From NCBI GenBank assembly GCA_964367905.1, contig CAYIZP010000028.1:1-42251 (forward strand): 42,251 nucleotides of DNA. Direction: 5' to 3'. Below the pieces are notes generated by a model. That model was not told where the DNA came from. It worked only from the letters and a program-made list of their open reading frames with translations, and made no database searches. The stretch's first letter is position 1. Each line of letters opens with the position of its first letter. Origin of the DNA: CAUPWF01 sp964367905. Its GTDB lineage: Bacteria; Bacillota; Clostridia; Lachnospirales; Lachnospiraceae. Positions 24,305 through 32,037 of the stretch are shown one piece after another. The translations under genes were made by a program, and so were the position numbers.

Positions 24305-25750
24305 ATGAAAAGGAAAATTATTTCACTGATTTTGGCAGCAGTTATGGTAGGCGGTTTATGTTTAGGGTGCAGCCCGACAGCCGCAGGAGATACAGCGGAT
24401 AATGATAGCATGGAAGATGTGAGTGATAGTGCGGAACCGTCTGATAGTGGAGATGAAAATGGAGAAGTTAAAACAGTTCGTATTGCATGGTTGAACATGA
24501 CAGAAGAGGATAAGACAGACCCAGTTACAGGAATTGTGTCTCCAGGAAAAGCTACAATGGAAGAAATGCTTAGCGAAAAGACGGGACATAATGTGGAAAT
24601 CATTCCAGTAGCTAGTAATGGATGGATTCAGCAGGTAGAAACGTTAGTTCTTTCAGGGGAGTGTGACGTACTTGCATATACAAATCAAACTCAAGTACCT
24701 AGTTGGTGTGAGGAATTAACCCCTTATATTGAGGCAGATGAGCAGTTGGGCAATGGAGGAATCGAAGGTGTATTTGTAGACTATGCCCTCCATTATTTGA
24801 ACTATTCGTCTTTTGAATACCCAGATGCATATGGAAATATATATGGTTTACCATATTCGATGAATCAATCTTTTATCGCTTATGATACATTGATTTTTGA
24901 ACAATGGGGAGTTGAGCCGCCAGCTGAAGGTGCAACATTTCAAGAAATCTTAGAGATTGGTAAGCAAGTAACGGGTACAAACCCAGTTACAGGAGAAGAA
25001 AATTATGGTATTTATTTAAGGTCTGACCGTGCAGAGTTTGCAGCAATTGCTTTTGATGCATATCCAAGTGTTGAAACGACATCTGGAAATATCAATGATT
25101 TTGATGTCGATAAATATGTAGAGCCATTAAAAGAGTCTGAAGAGTTATTAGAATACTTTGAGTGGATGGAAGAAGTAGTTGAGTTATGCCCAGAAGGAAT
25201 CACAACAAACTCAGGAAATGAGCTATGGTTAAGCCCAGAAAACAATATTGCTATTAACATTACCCCACTTGATGCAATGAATTTAATGAATATATATTAT
25301 AGGGTAAAAGACCAAGAAACTATCGACCGTTTCCAATATATGAATATGCCAGTAAGTTCAGATGGAATGCAAAGCTTCCCTGTTATGCAAAATATCGGTA
25401 TATCTGTTAATGCAACAGATAAGGATGCAGCATGGGATGTTGTAAAAGCAGTATCCACCGATCCTGAGGTTGTAGATTACATGTTAATGAATTATGCATA
25501 TGGATTCCTACCAGCACTAGAAGATATTTCTGAATTAACATTTGTCGAGGATAACCCTACAGTTGCTGATAGATATGAGTTCCAAAAAGAACATGGATTT
25601 ATAACGGACGATTATTGGTTCTTTAGAACACCAGTTTCCACGGTTGTATCAGAAGTGCTAGCAAAAACACTTACCCCAGAAGAAGCGAGGGAAAAATCAT
25701 ATACAGAGATTTCTAAATGGGTAGAAAACATGAAATCAGTAACAAAATAA
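24305..25750 (+). CDS. CUT1 ABC transporter solute-binding lipoprotein
   Basis: 481 aa from ATG 24305 (RBS AAAGGAGAAAA). The signal peptide ends in lipobox LCLGC with Cys22 acylated. An acidic Asp/Ser/Glu-rich linker (~25-55) precedes the SBP_bac_1-type fold. Family features include SGECDVLAYTNQTQVPSW, GNIYGLPYSMN and a C-terminal AWDVVKAVSTDPEVVDYML region. It binds an oligosaccharide or glycoside outside the membrane for the two permeases that follow. It starts 13 bases after the glycosidase stop. A hairpin (25763-25792) just after it probably raises its message over the permeases. No sugar specificity can be read off. Confidence 0.88.
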   Translation: MKRKIISLILAAVMVGGLCLGCSPTAAGDTADNDSMEDVSDSAEPSDSGDENGEVKTVRIAWLNMTEEDKTDPVTGIVSPGKATMEEMLSEKTGHNVEIIPVASNGWIQQVETLVLSGECDVLAYTNQTQVPSWCEELTPYIEADEQLGNGGIEGVFVDYALHYLNYSSFEYPDAYGNIYGLPYSMNQSFIAYDTLIFEQWGVEPPAEGATFQEILEIGKQVTGTNPVTGEENYGIYLRSDRAEFAAIAFDAYPSVETTSGNINDFDVDKYVEPLKESEELLEYFEWMEEVVELCPEGITTNSGNELWLSPENNIAINITPLDAMNLMNIYYRVKDQETIDRFQYMNMPVSSDGMQSFPVMQNIGISVNATDKDAAWDVVKAVSTDPEVVDYMLMNYAYGFLPALEDISELTFVEDNPTVADRYEFQKEHGFITDDYWFFRTPVSTVVSEVLAKTLTPEEAREKSYTEISKWVENMKSVTK

Positions 25751-25762
25751 AATAATATAAAT

Positions 25763-25792
25763 GCCGTAGGTATTTTCATGAATATCTACGGC
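25763..25792 (+). repeat. Intercistronic hairpin after the binding-protein gene
   Basis: Twelve-bp stem: 25763-25774 (GCCGTAGGTATT) with 25781-25792 (AATATCTACGGC), one G-U, six-base loop, followed by GTTTAT. It is a weak terminator or mRNA 3'-end protector that would lower permease expression relative to the binding protein. Confidence 0.65.
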
Positions 25793-25815
25793 GTTTATAA
25801 AAATAGGAGGGAAAC

Positions 25816-26730
25816 ATGAAAAAAAAGATAAGAGATACTAGAGATTGGTATTTTTTACTACTAATTCCTATTTTGGGAACAATTGTATTTAGTATGATGC
25901 CTTTGGTACAAACAATCGTTGATAGTATGCATAATGCATCGGGTGATTATGTTGGGTTGGCTAACTTTGGGAATTTGTTTAGAGATGGACAGTTTATTAA
26001 ATCCATTGGAAATACAGCATATATGGGAGTGTTGGGTGTTATCTTAAATATTCCGCTAGCATTTGCCATAGCCAATATTATTAATAATATTATCTGGGGG
26101 AAATCAGTATTTAAAACGGTTTTACTACTTCCGATTGTAATGTCTATGGTTACAGTTGCACTATTATTTAAATTCATTTTTGCGGCAGATGATAATAGTA
26201 TTGCTAACAGTGTACTTCGTTTTCTCGGAATGGAACCATCAAGTTGGATAAATGACCCTGCAATATCACGTATTATGGTGGTAGTGATGAATCTATGGAA
26301 GAACTTGGGATACAATGTAATTTTATTCTTAGCGGGACTTCAGAATGTTAGCCGTGAATATTATGAGGCGGCCTCAATTGATGGAGCAAACACGTTCAAG
26401 CAGTGGTTATATATAACGATTCCTTGTATGAAAAATAGCTTTGTGTTTGTATATATCACAATGTGCATTAATGTATTAAAAAGATTTACAGACGTATATG
26501 CAATTAGTGCAGAAACGGGAGAACCAGCAGGGTCATTATATACAATGATGTTATACATCTATAATAAGTCGTTTTCCACTAAATTTTCTAAGGATTTAGG
26601 AGCAGCTTCGTCAGCATCACTAGTATTATTTGGAATTATCTTATTGATTACCTTGATGAACTTTGCGTTGACAGAAGGAGATAATAAAGAAAAGTTTAAG
26701 AAGATATTGCGTAGAGGAGGTAAAAAATGA
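25816..26730 (+). CDS. CUT1 ABC transporter permease (MalF-type)
   Basis: 304-aa membrane protein with six predicted helices (first at ~14-32). The permease coupling (EAA) loop EYYEAASIDGANTFKQWLYITIP (~183-205) carries the conserved E-A-A-x3-D-G-A. It forms a heterodimer with the next gene product, whose ATG lies inside this gene's last codons (ATGA overlap). No ATPase gene is encoded in the operon, so a shared MsmX/MsmK-type ATPase from elsewhere must energise it. RBS ATAGGAGGGA. Confidence 0.88.
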   Translation: MKKKIRDTRDWYFLLLIPILGTIVFSMMPLVQTIVDSMHNASGDYVGLANFGNLFRDGQFIKSIGNTAYMGVLGVILNIPLAFAIANIINNIIWGKSVFKTVLLLPIVMSMVTVALLFKFIFAADDNSIANSVLRFLGMEPSSWINDPAISRIMVVVMNLWKNLGYNVILFLAGLQNVSREYYEAASIDGANTFKQWLYITIPCMKNSFVFVYITMCINVLKRFTDVYAISAETGEPAGSLYTMMLYIYNKSFSTKFSKDLGAASSASLVLFGIILLITLMNFALTEGDNKEKFKKILRRGGKK

Positions 26731-27590
26731 TGAGTAATAAAAAACAAATTCCCAAAAGAAGAAAATTGAGTATTACTCAGATTGTTTACTATATTATTTT
26801 AATAATTACGAGCATTATTGTGCTTATCCCTTTTATTTGGATGATTTCAACAAGTTTGGATAAGGTTCAGTCTTACGGTCTGCCTTATCCTCCAAGATTA
26901 ATCCCAGAGAATTTTAGTTTTTACAATTATGAGATAGCCATGCAGAACATGCCGGTAATGAAATATATGACGAATACGGTAATCATTGCAACACTTACAG
27001 TTGTATTAAATGTCATCCTATCTACAGTATCTGGTTTTTGTATTTCGAAAGGAAACTTTTTGGGGAAAAGTTTTATCACAATCTTTCTGCTATTTAATAT
27101 GATGATTCCTTTTGAGACAAAATTACTGCCAACCTATAATATCGTACATAGCATGGGATTAACTAATAATCTTTTAGGGGTAGTGTTACCAGTATCTTTA
27201 ACTAGTGCAGTGTACATTTTCTTTGCAAAGAAATATTGTGATGACTTACCATCAGATTTATATGAAGCGGGAATAGTGGATGGTGCAGGGAAATTCACTA
27301 TATACACAAGAATATATTTACCATTAATGCGTCCATGTATGGCGACGATCGCAATCTTAACAGTAATTGCGAGTTGGAATGACCTATTGTGGCCAATGGT
27401 TGTATTGACACAACAAGATTTGCGGACGATACAAGTAGGATTAGCGCAATTAGCAACAATTGATGGAATTATGCATGCAGGAACTGTTACGGCTATGTCG
27501 GTTATAAGTATTTTACCGCTATGTATCATCTTTATTTTCCTACAAAGGTTTATTGTTGAAAGTATAGCTGCTTCTGGTATCAAAGGGTAG
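26727..27590 (+). CDS. CUT1 ABC transporter permease (MalG-type)
   Basis: 287-aa permease, about six helices, EAA loop DLYEAGIVDGAGKFTIYTRIYLP (~175-197). Its start overlaps the preceding gene by four bases (ATGA), and a second ATG directly follows. It ends with the usual MalG-like C-terminus (FLQRFIVESIAASGIKG), which contacts the ATPase. A 108-base gap holding a promoter and inverted repeats separates it from the GntR gene. Confidence 0.88.
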   Translation: MMSNKKQIPKRRKLSITQIVYYIILIITSIIVLIPFIWMISTSLDKVQSYGLPYPPRLIPENFSFYNYEIAMQNMPVMKYMTNTVIIATLTVVLNVILSTVSGFCISKGNFLGKSFITIFLLFNMMIPFETKLLPTYNIVHSMGLTNNLLGVVLPVSLTSAVYIFFAKKYCDDLPSDLYEAGIVDGAGKFTIYTRIYLPLMRPCMATIAILTVIASWNDLLWPMVVLTQQDLRTIQVGLAQLATIDGIMHAGTVTAMSVISILPLCIIFIFLQRFIVESIAASGIKG

Positions 27591-27618
27591 AAAGTGTGAA
27601 GATGAGACAGTAAACCGT

Positions 27619-27681
27619 CTTGTAAAGAAGTACGAGAAGTATTAAAATATAAATTATAGAATAACAATAAATATTTTAATA
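27619..27681 (+). promoter_or_regulatory. Internal promoter with inverted repeats before the GntR gene
   Basis: TTGTAA (27620-27625), a 17-base spacer and TAAAAT (27643-27648). The inverted pair CTTGTA/TACGAG (27619-27624 and 27631-27636) overlaps the -35. A perfect 11-bp inverted repeat pairs 27640-27650 (TATTAAAATAT) with 27671-27681 across the -10 and the start region. The layout suggests autoregulation and separate expression of the regulator and the catabolic genes. Confidence 0.5.
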
Positions 27682-27698
27682 TAACGGAGGCAGAGACT

Positions 27699-28412
27699 AT
27701 GGAAAATAAACAAAAAATGGAGCCGATTTCATCTAAAACGGTAGTAGAGCAAATAGTAGATAGAATGACAAATGCTATGATGGAAGGACATTATAAAATT
27801 GGGATGAAACTTCCAAGTGAATTTGTGTTGATGGAAGAATTAAATGTGAGTCGCAATTCATTGAGGGAAGCAATGAAAATCATGTCTGCAATGGGAATTG
27901 TCGAAATAAAACGCGGGGATGGTACTTATATTGCAAAAGAGGTAAAAGCCAATGTGTTTGACAGTGTAATTTATAGTATCATGTTTGAATCTAGTTCAAA
28001 TAACGAAATAGTAGAGTACAGAAAAATTTTAGATGAAGCCGTATTAAAAGTAGCTATGTATAAAATTTCAGACGAAGAAATTGAAAACTTACAGTTTTTA
28101 ATCAATCAAATGCAATTTTATTCACAAAAAAATGATTTTGACAAGGTGGCTGAATTAGATTACCAATTCCACATACATCTAATTGAATGCTCAAGAAATT
28201 CATTTTTGATTAGAAATTTAAAAAGTGTATATAAAGTATTTTATCCTACAATAAAAAAGAATATAAGAACGGAAGAGGCATTTGCAAGAGCAGATGTACA
28301 TCACCAAATGATGCTAGAGGTACTAAAAAATAAAGACGAAAGTTTAATCCGCCAGGCAATCGATGACAGTTTGTCTAGCTGGAAAAATCGTATTAAAGAA
28401 AAGAAAGAATGA
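27699..28412 (+). CDS. GntR-family regulator, FadR/FCD subfamily
   Basis: 237 aa. The N-terminal winged helix (~10-80) has KLPSEFVLMEELNVSRNSLREAM, the GntR hallmark, then GDGTYIA in the wing. The C-terminal FCD ligand domain (~90-230) has all-helical character and metal-ligand positions in ELDYQFHIHLIE (~151-162) and VHHQMMLEVL (~197-206). FCD regulators commonly sense sugar acids or organic acids. That fits the downstream glycerate-type enzymes. It probably represses the operon through the near-palindrome at 22955-22968. RBS ACGGAGGCAG. Confidence 0.88.
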   Translation: MENKQKMEPISSKTVVEQIVDRMTNAMMEGHYKIGMKLPSEFVLMEELNVSRNSLREAMKIMSAMGIVEIKRGDGTYIAKEVKANVFDSVIYSIMFESSSNNEIVEYRKILDEAVLKVAMYKISDEEIENLQFLINQMQFYSQKNDFDKVAELDYQFHIHLIECSRNSFLIRNLKSVYKVFYPTIKKNIRTEEAFARADVHHQMMLEVLKNKDESLIRQAIDDSLSSWKNRIKEKKE

Positions 28413-28424
28413 TAAGGAGGAGTT

Positions 28425-28448
28425 ATGTCAATAAGGCGTAACAAATAG
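28425..28448 (+). CDS. 7-codon micro-ORF in frame with the racemase-family gene
   Basis: ATG TCA ... AAA TAG (MSIRRNK) with the strongest local RBS (AAGGAGGAG, spacing ~5). The stop lies three bases before the ATG of the racemase-family gene and is in the same frame. It is either a translated leader that re-initiates at 28452 or a former N-terminus cut off by an amber stop. Translation is inferred from the RBS only. Confidence 0.4.
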   Translation: MSIRRNK

Positions 28449-28451
28449 AAC

Positions 28452-29117
28452 ATGAAAAAATTGTATACCATTAATACCATAAATAACTTTATGGATATTA
28501 TTTTTAATCCATTTGGCAAGCCATTTCAAGGAGAAAATCCAGATATGGAAATATATAATGTTATGGATGATAGCTTGTTAAATGATACGAGAAAGTATGG
28601 TGGAATGACACCTAATATCGCAACACGTATGCTTAATTATGCGAAAGCTGCTGAACAATCAGGAGCAGATGGGATTATCGTAACTTGTACATCGGTTAAT
28701 CAAGCTACAAAATATATTAAGCCGTTGATTAATATCCCGATTATTAATATTGAAGAACCAGTGGCTGCAATGGCTGTAGAAAATGGAATAAAAATTGGTG
28801 TTTTGGCAACATTAACCACCAGTCCAGCTGCTATAGGAAGAGTAATCCAAGAAAAAGCGGAGGAGAAGGGCAAGGAAGTAGAAATTATTTCTTCGGTTGT
28901 AGAGGGAGCATTTGAAGTTCTCTGTGAAGGTGATCGAAAAAAGCACGACGAAATGGTATGTGAAGCTCTATATAAACTAGCGAAAGAAGTAGATGTAATC
29001 GCATTTGCTCAGATTTCAATGAGCTTGATTGAACATAAGGAAGTAGATGTTCCAGTGTATAAAATTGGACCTTCTGGTTTCGCCCAAATCAAGGCAATGA
29101 TGAATCAAATGGATTAA
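28452..29117 (+). CDS. Asp/Glu racemase superfamily protein, single-cysteine type
   Basis: 221-aa protein of the Asp/Glu/hydantoin racemase and arylmalonate decarboxylase superfamily. The first catalytic Cys is present (Cys79 in IIVTCTSVNQA). The second-Cys position reads AFAQISM (~184-190) instead of GCT/GCA, so a two-base racemase mechanism is unlikely. It may act as an isomerase, decarboxylase or lyase on a sugar-derived acid. It has no RBS of its own: the strong one serves a micro-ORF (28425-28448) ending three bases upstream in the same frame. Position between the GntR gene and the transketolase pair implies a catabolic step in the same route. The substrate is unknown. Confidence 0.75.
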   Translation: MKKLYTINTINNFMDIIFNPFGKPFQGENPDMEIYNVMDDSLLNDTRKYGGMTPNIATRMLNYAKAAEQSGADGIIVTCTSVNQATKYIKPLINIPIINIEEPVAAMAVENGIKIGVLATLTTSPAAIGRVIQEKAEEKGKEVEIISSVVEGAFEVLCEGDRKKHDEMVCEALYKLAKEVDVIAFAQISMSLIEHKEVDVPVYKIGPSGFAQIKAMMNQMD

Positions 29118-29142
29118 GAACAACTAGTTGGAAAGGAGCTTT

Positions 29143-29979
29143 ATGGAAGATTATAATAAATTGGAGATAGACTTAAAAGAGAAAGCAAAAGAGTTACGAA
29201 AAACTTTATTAACAATGATTTACAAGGCACAATCAGGTCATCCTGGAGGGTCGCTATCAAGTGCTGATATTATGGCAACGCTGTATTTTTATGAGATGAA
29301 TGTAAAAAAAGAAGATCCTAAATGGGCGGATAGAGACCGGTTTGTACTGTCAAAAGGGCATGTTTGCCCAGTGCTTTACTCAGCGCTTATCATGAAGGGA
29401 TTTATTGATAAAGAGGAAATACATAATTTACGAAAACAAGGTTCTATCTTACAAGGGCATCCAGACATGAAAAAATGTCCAGGTGTTGAAATATCAACAG
29501 GGTCATTAGGACAAGGTATTTCTTGTGCAGCAGGAATGGCGATTGCTGCGAAGAGAGATAACAAAGATTATTTTACATACACACTATTAGGTGATGGTGA
29601 GTGCAATGAGGGGCAGGTATGGGAAGCGGCTCAAGCGGCTACAAAGTTTAACCTAGATAATTTCATTGTAATTGTAGATAATAACGGATTACAAAATGAT
29701 GGTTTTACAGAAGAAATCATGCCGACTTGTGATATTGAGAAAAAATTCGAAGCTTTTGGATTTCAAACAGCACGAATCAATGGGCATGAAGTAAAAGAAA
29801 TTGCACAGACAATTGATATGTTTAAAGGTGAAAAAAACGGAAAACCAAAGTGCGTCGTATGTAATACGGTAAAAGGAAAGGGTGTTTCATTTATGGAAAA
29901 TATTGCAATGTGGCATGGTGTTGCACCAAATGATGAAGAATTTGCAAGAGCAATCAAAGATGTAGAGGAGGGATTTTAG
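29143..29979 (+). CDS. Transketolase, N-terminal (thiamine diphosphate-binding) subunit
   Basis: 278 aa from ATG 29143 (RBS GGAAAGGAGC; the TTG at 29128 lies before the RBS). It corresponds to the N-terminal third of full transketolase. SGHPGGSLSSAD (31-42) and SKGH (70-73) are active-site blocks. The thiamine-diphosphate motif runs from GDGECNEGQVWEAA (150-163) to Asn180-Asn181. Split transketolases of this kind form an alpha2beta2 enzyme with the next gene product. The adjacent glycerate-type enzymes suggest hydroxypyruvate as donor or product, or an unusual ketose acceptor. A housekeeping pentose-phosphate role is less likely inside an inducible operon. Confidence 0.9.
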   Translation: MEDYNKLEIDLKEKAKELRKTLLTMIYKAQSGHPGGSLSSADIMATLYFYEMNVKKEDPKWADRDRFVLSKGHVCPVLYSALIMKGFIDKEEIHNLRKQGSILQGHPDMKKCPGVEISTGSLGQGISCAAGMAIAAKRDNKDYFTYTLLGDGECNEGQVWEAAQAATKFNLDNFIVIVDNNGLQNDGFTEEIMPTCDIEKKFEAFGFQTARINGHEVKEIAQTIDMFKGEKNGKPKCVVCNTVKGKGVSFMENIAMWHGVAPNDEEFARAIKDVEEGF

Positions 29980-30914
29980 TGGAATTTAAACCAACAAGAG
30001 ATGCATTAGGAGAAGAAATTTTAGCTTTGGGAAAGATGCATGAAGATATTTTTGTAGTTGATTGCGATGTGGCCAAGTCGTGCAAAACACTAGAATTTGC
30101 AAAACAATTACCAAACCAGCATCTAAATGTTGGAATAGCGGAGCAAAATGCAATTGGTATTGCAGCAGGCTTAGCTACTACAGGTAAGGTACCATATGTA
30201 GTAACATACGCAATTTTTGGAAGCATGCGAGCATGTGAACAAATTCGTCAAGAGGCGTGCTATACTAACTTGAATGTGAAGGTCTTATGTTCTCATGGCG
30301 GATTGACACCTGCCAATGATGGTGCATCACATCAATGTGTGGAAGATTTGGGAGTGCTTAGAACAATACCAAATATGACAGTAATTATGCCAGCAGATTA
30401 CTATTCGGCCAAAAAGCTGATAGCACAGTCATATAAATATGAGGGACCTGTTTATTTAAGATTTACTAGAGATGCAATTCCTTGTATCTATTCGGAAGAA
30501 GACGCCTTTGAAATAGGAAAAGCTAGATTATTACATTCAGGAAACGATGTCACAATTTTAGCAAATGGAGATGCGGTATCCTTAGCCTTAGAAGCATGGA
30601 AAATGCTAAAAGAAGAAGGAATAAATGCTGCGGTGTATGATGTGCATACAATCAAGCCACTCGATGTTGAAATGGTTAAGAAGGAATTGGAAAGTACTGG
30701 ACGTATAGTGACAGTAGAAGACCACAACATTATTAACGGGCTCGGGTCAGCAGTATGTGAAGTTGCAGGAGAGATGGGAAAAGGTAAAGTAGTACGAATA
30801 GGTGTTCAAGATCAATTCGGAGAATCGGCACCATATGAAGAGCTTCTCAAAATAAATGGTATAACGAAAGAAAATATCTATATAAAAGCGAAAGAGTTAA
30901 TGTGTGCAAACTAA
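29979..30914 (+). CDS. Transketolase, C-terminal subunit
   Basis: 311 aa starting with GTG at 29979, sharing one base with the stop of the N-subunit gene (TAGTG). RBS AGAGGAGGG lies inside that gene. It holds the pyrimidine-binding domain with the catalytic Glu in NVGIAEQNAIGIAAGLA (~51-67) and the transketolase C-terminal domain (~190-311). Translational coupling would secure equal subunit amounts. It acts on sugar phosphates or hydroxypyruvate by two-carbon transfer. The natural substrate in this operon is not known. Confidence 0.9.
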   Translation: MEFKPTRDALGEEILALGKMHEDIFVVDCDVAKSCKTLEFAKQLPNQHLNVGIAEQNAIGIAAGLATTGKVPYVVTYAIFGSMRACEQIRQEACYTNLNVKVLCSHGGLTPANDGASHQCVEDLGVLRTIPNMTVIMPADYYSAKKLIAQSYKYEGPVYLRFTRDAIPCIYSEEDAFEIGKARLLHSGNDVTILANGDAVSLALEAWKMLKEEGINAAVYDVHTIKPLDVEMVKKELESTGRIVTVEDHNIINGLGSAVCEVAGEMGKGKVVRIGVQDQFGESAPYEELLKINGITKENIYIKAKELMCAN

Positions 30915-31009
30915 GAAACGAGCAGTGTGAAAAATAGATTTTTTTGCACGGCAATTTGTACCTGGTGGTTCAAAGTTGCCAATATATTGAGAAAGGTATG
31001 GTTATTATA

Positions 31010-31966
31010 ATGAAGATTGTTGTATTAGATGGATATACAGAGAACCCAGGTGATTTAAGCTGGGAAGGATTCGAGAAGTTAGGTAGTCTCGTTGTCTATG
31101 ACCGAACAAAGACAGAAGAAGTTGTAGATAGAATCGGAGATGCAGAAATTGTAATTACAAACAAAACTCCAATTACAAAAGAAACGCTACAAGCAAGTGC
31201 AAATATAAAATACATAGGTGTTTTAGCGACAGGTTATAATGTTGTAGATGTGGATGCAGCTAAAGAGAAAAATATACCAGTATGCAATATTCCTACATAT
31301 GGTACGACAGCTGTTGCCCAGATGACTATGGCAATGCTCTTGGAAGTATGCCATCATGTCGGAGCACATGCAGATGCAGTGAAGTCAGGAGAATGGTCGA
31401 ATTGTCCAGATTTCTGTTTCTGGAATTATCCGTTAATGGAATTAAAGGGAAAGGTATTTGGTTCTATTGGATTTGGCAGAATTGGACAAGAAAGTGCTAA
31501 ATTAGCAAAGGCATTTGGAATGGAGATTCTTGCATTCGATACATATCAGACAGAGCAAGGGAAAGAAATTGCAACTTATGTGGATTTAGAAACATTACTT
31601 GCAAATGCTGATGTGATTTCGCTACATTGTCCATTATTCCCTTCTACAGAAGGCATTATAAACAAAACTACTATAAACCAAATGAAAGATGGGGTTATCA
31701 TTATAAATACCAGTCGTGGACCATTGGTTGTAGAGGAAGACCTTGCAGATGGACTAAACAATGGAAAGATTGCATATGCAGCGTTAGACGTAGTTGCAAC
31801 GGAACCAATCAAAGAGGACAATTGCTTGTTAAAGTGTAATAACTGTATTATTACACCTCATATTGCATGGGCACCAAAAGAAAGTAGACAAAGGTTAATG
31901 GATATTGCAGTAGACAATTTAGTAAAGTTTATTGATGGAGAACCGCAAAATATCGTAAACAAGTAG
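31010..31966 (+). CDS. D-2-hydroxyacid dehydrogenase, glycerate dehydrogenase/hydroxypyruvate reductase type
   Basis: 318 aa from ATG 31010, giving the typical start MKIVVLDGYTENPGDLSWE. Earlier in-frame ATG 30998 and TTG 30944 are less likely, because the GAGAAAGG RBS is too close to or downstream of them. The Rossmann domain has GSIGFGRIGQ (151-160). Catalytic residues are Arg236 (NTSRGPL), Glu265 (VVATEP) and His284 (TPHIAWAP). Enzymes with this N-terminus reduce hydroxypyruvate to D-glycerate with NADH. Together with the following glycerate kinase it would channel a three-carbon product into 2-phosphoglycerate. A terminator follows. Confidence 0.88.
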   Translation: MKIVVLDGYTENPGDLSWEGFEKLGSLVVYDRTKTEEVVDRIGDAEIVITNKTPITKETLQASANIKYIGVLATGYNVVDVDAAKEKNIPVCNIPTYGTTAVAQMTMAMLLEVCHHVGAHADAVKSGEWSNCPDFCFWNYPLMELKGKVFGSIGFGRIGQESAKLAKAFGMEILAFDTYQTEQGKEIATYVDLETLLANADVISLHCPLFPSTEGIINKTTINQMKDGVIIINTSRGPLVVEEDLADGLNNGKIAYAALDVVATEPIKEDNCLLKCNNCIITPHIAWAPKESRQRLMDIAVDNLVKFIDGEPQNIVNK

Positions 31967-31970
31967 AAAT

Positions 31971-32017
31971 AAAGTTAGATTACAATCTTTGTATAAGAAT
32001 GCTAATCTAACTTTTTT
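31971..32017 (+). terminator. Intrinsic terminator or attenuator before glycerate kinase
   Basis: A 12-bp stem pairs 31971-31982 (AAAGTTAGATTA) with 32003-32014 (TAATCTAACTTT), and the T-run continues to 32017. It separates the long operon from the glycerate kinase gene, whose ATG is only 21 bases on. Read-through or partial termination would set kinase levels. Confidence 0.8.
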
Positions 32018-32037
32018 CATAGAAAGCAGAGGAACAA

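Noticed and set aside
27134..27667. A 177-aa open frame on the minus strand.
   Set aside because: It lies opposite the clear MalG-type permease gene, has no RBS, and its translation shows no recognisable domain. Typical antisense shadow.
28452..29979. Assignment to the known D-apiose route through an apulose-phosphate transketolase.
   Set aside because: No apiose isomerase or apulose kinase is present. The idea cannot be excluded fully, but nothing in the sequence supports it.
30944..31009. TTG-started N-terminal extension of the hydroxyacid dehydrogenase.
   Set aside because: The family starts at MKIVVLDGYT and the only RBS (GAGAAAGG) lies downstream of the TTG.
28452..31966. Assignment to the sulfoglycolytic transketolase (sulfo-TK) pathway because of the split transketolase.
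   Set aside because: No RpiB-like isomerase, sulfolactaldehyde enzyme, sulfoquinovosidase (GH31) or sulfonate exporter is present, and the glycerate enzymes do not fit that route.
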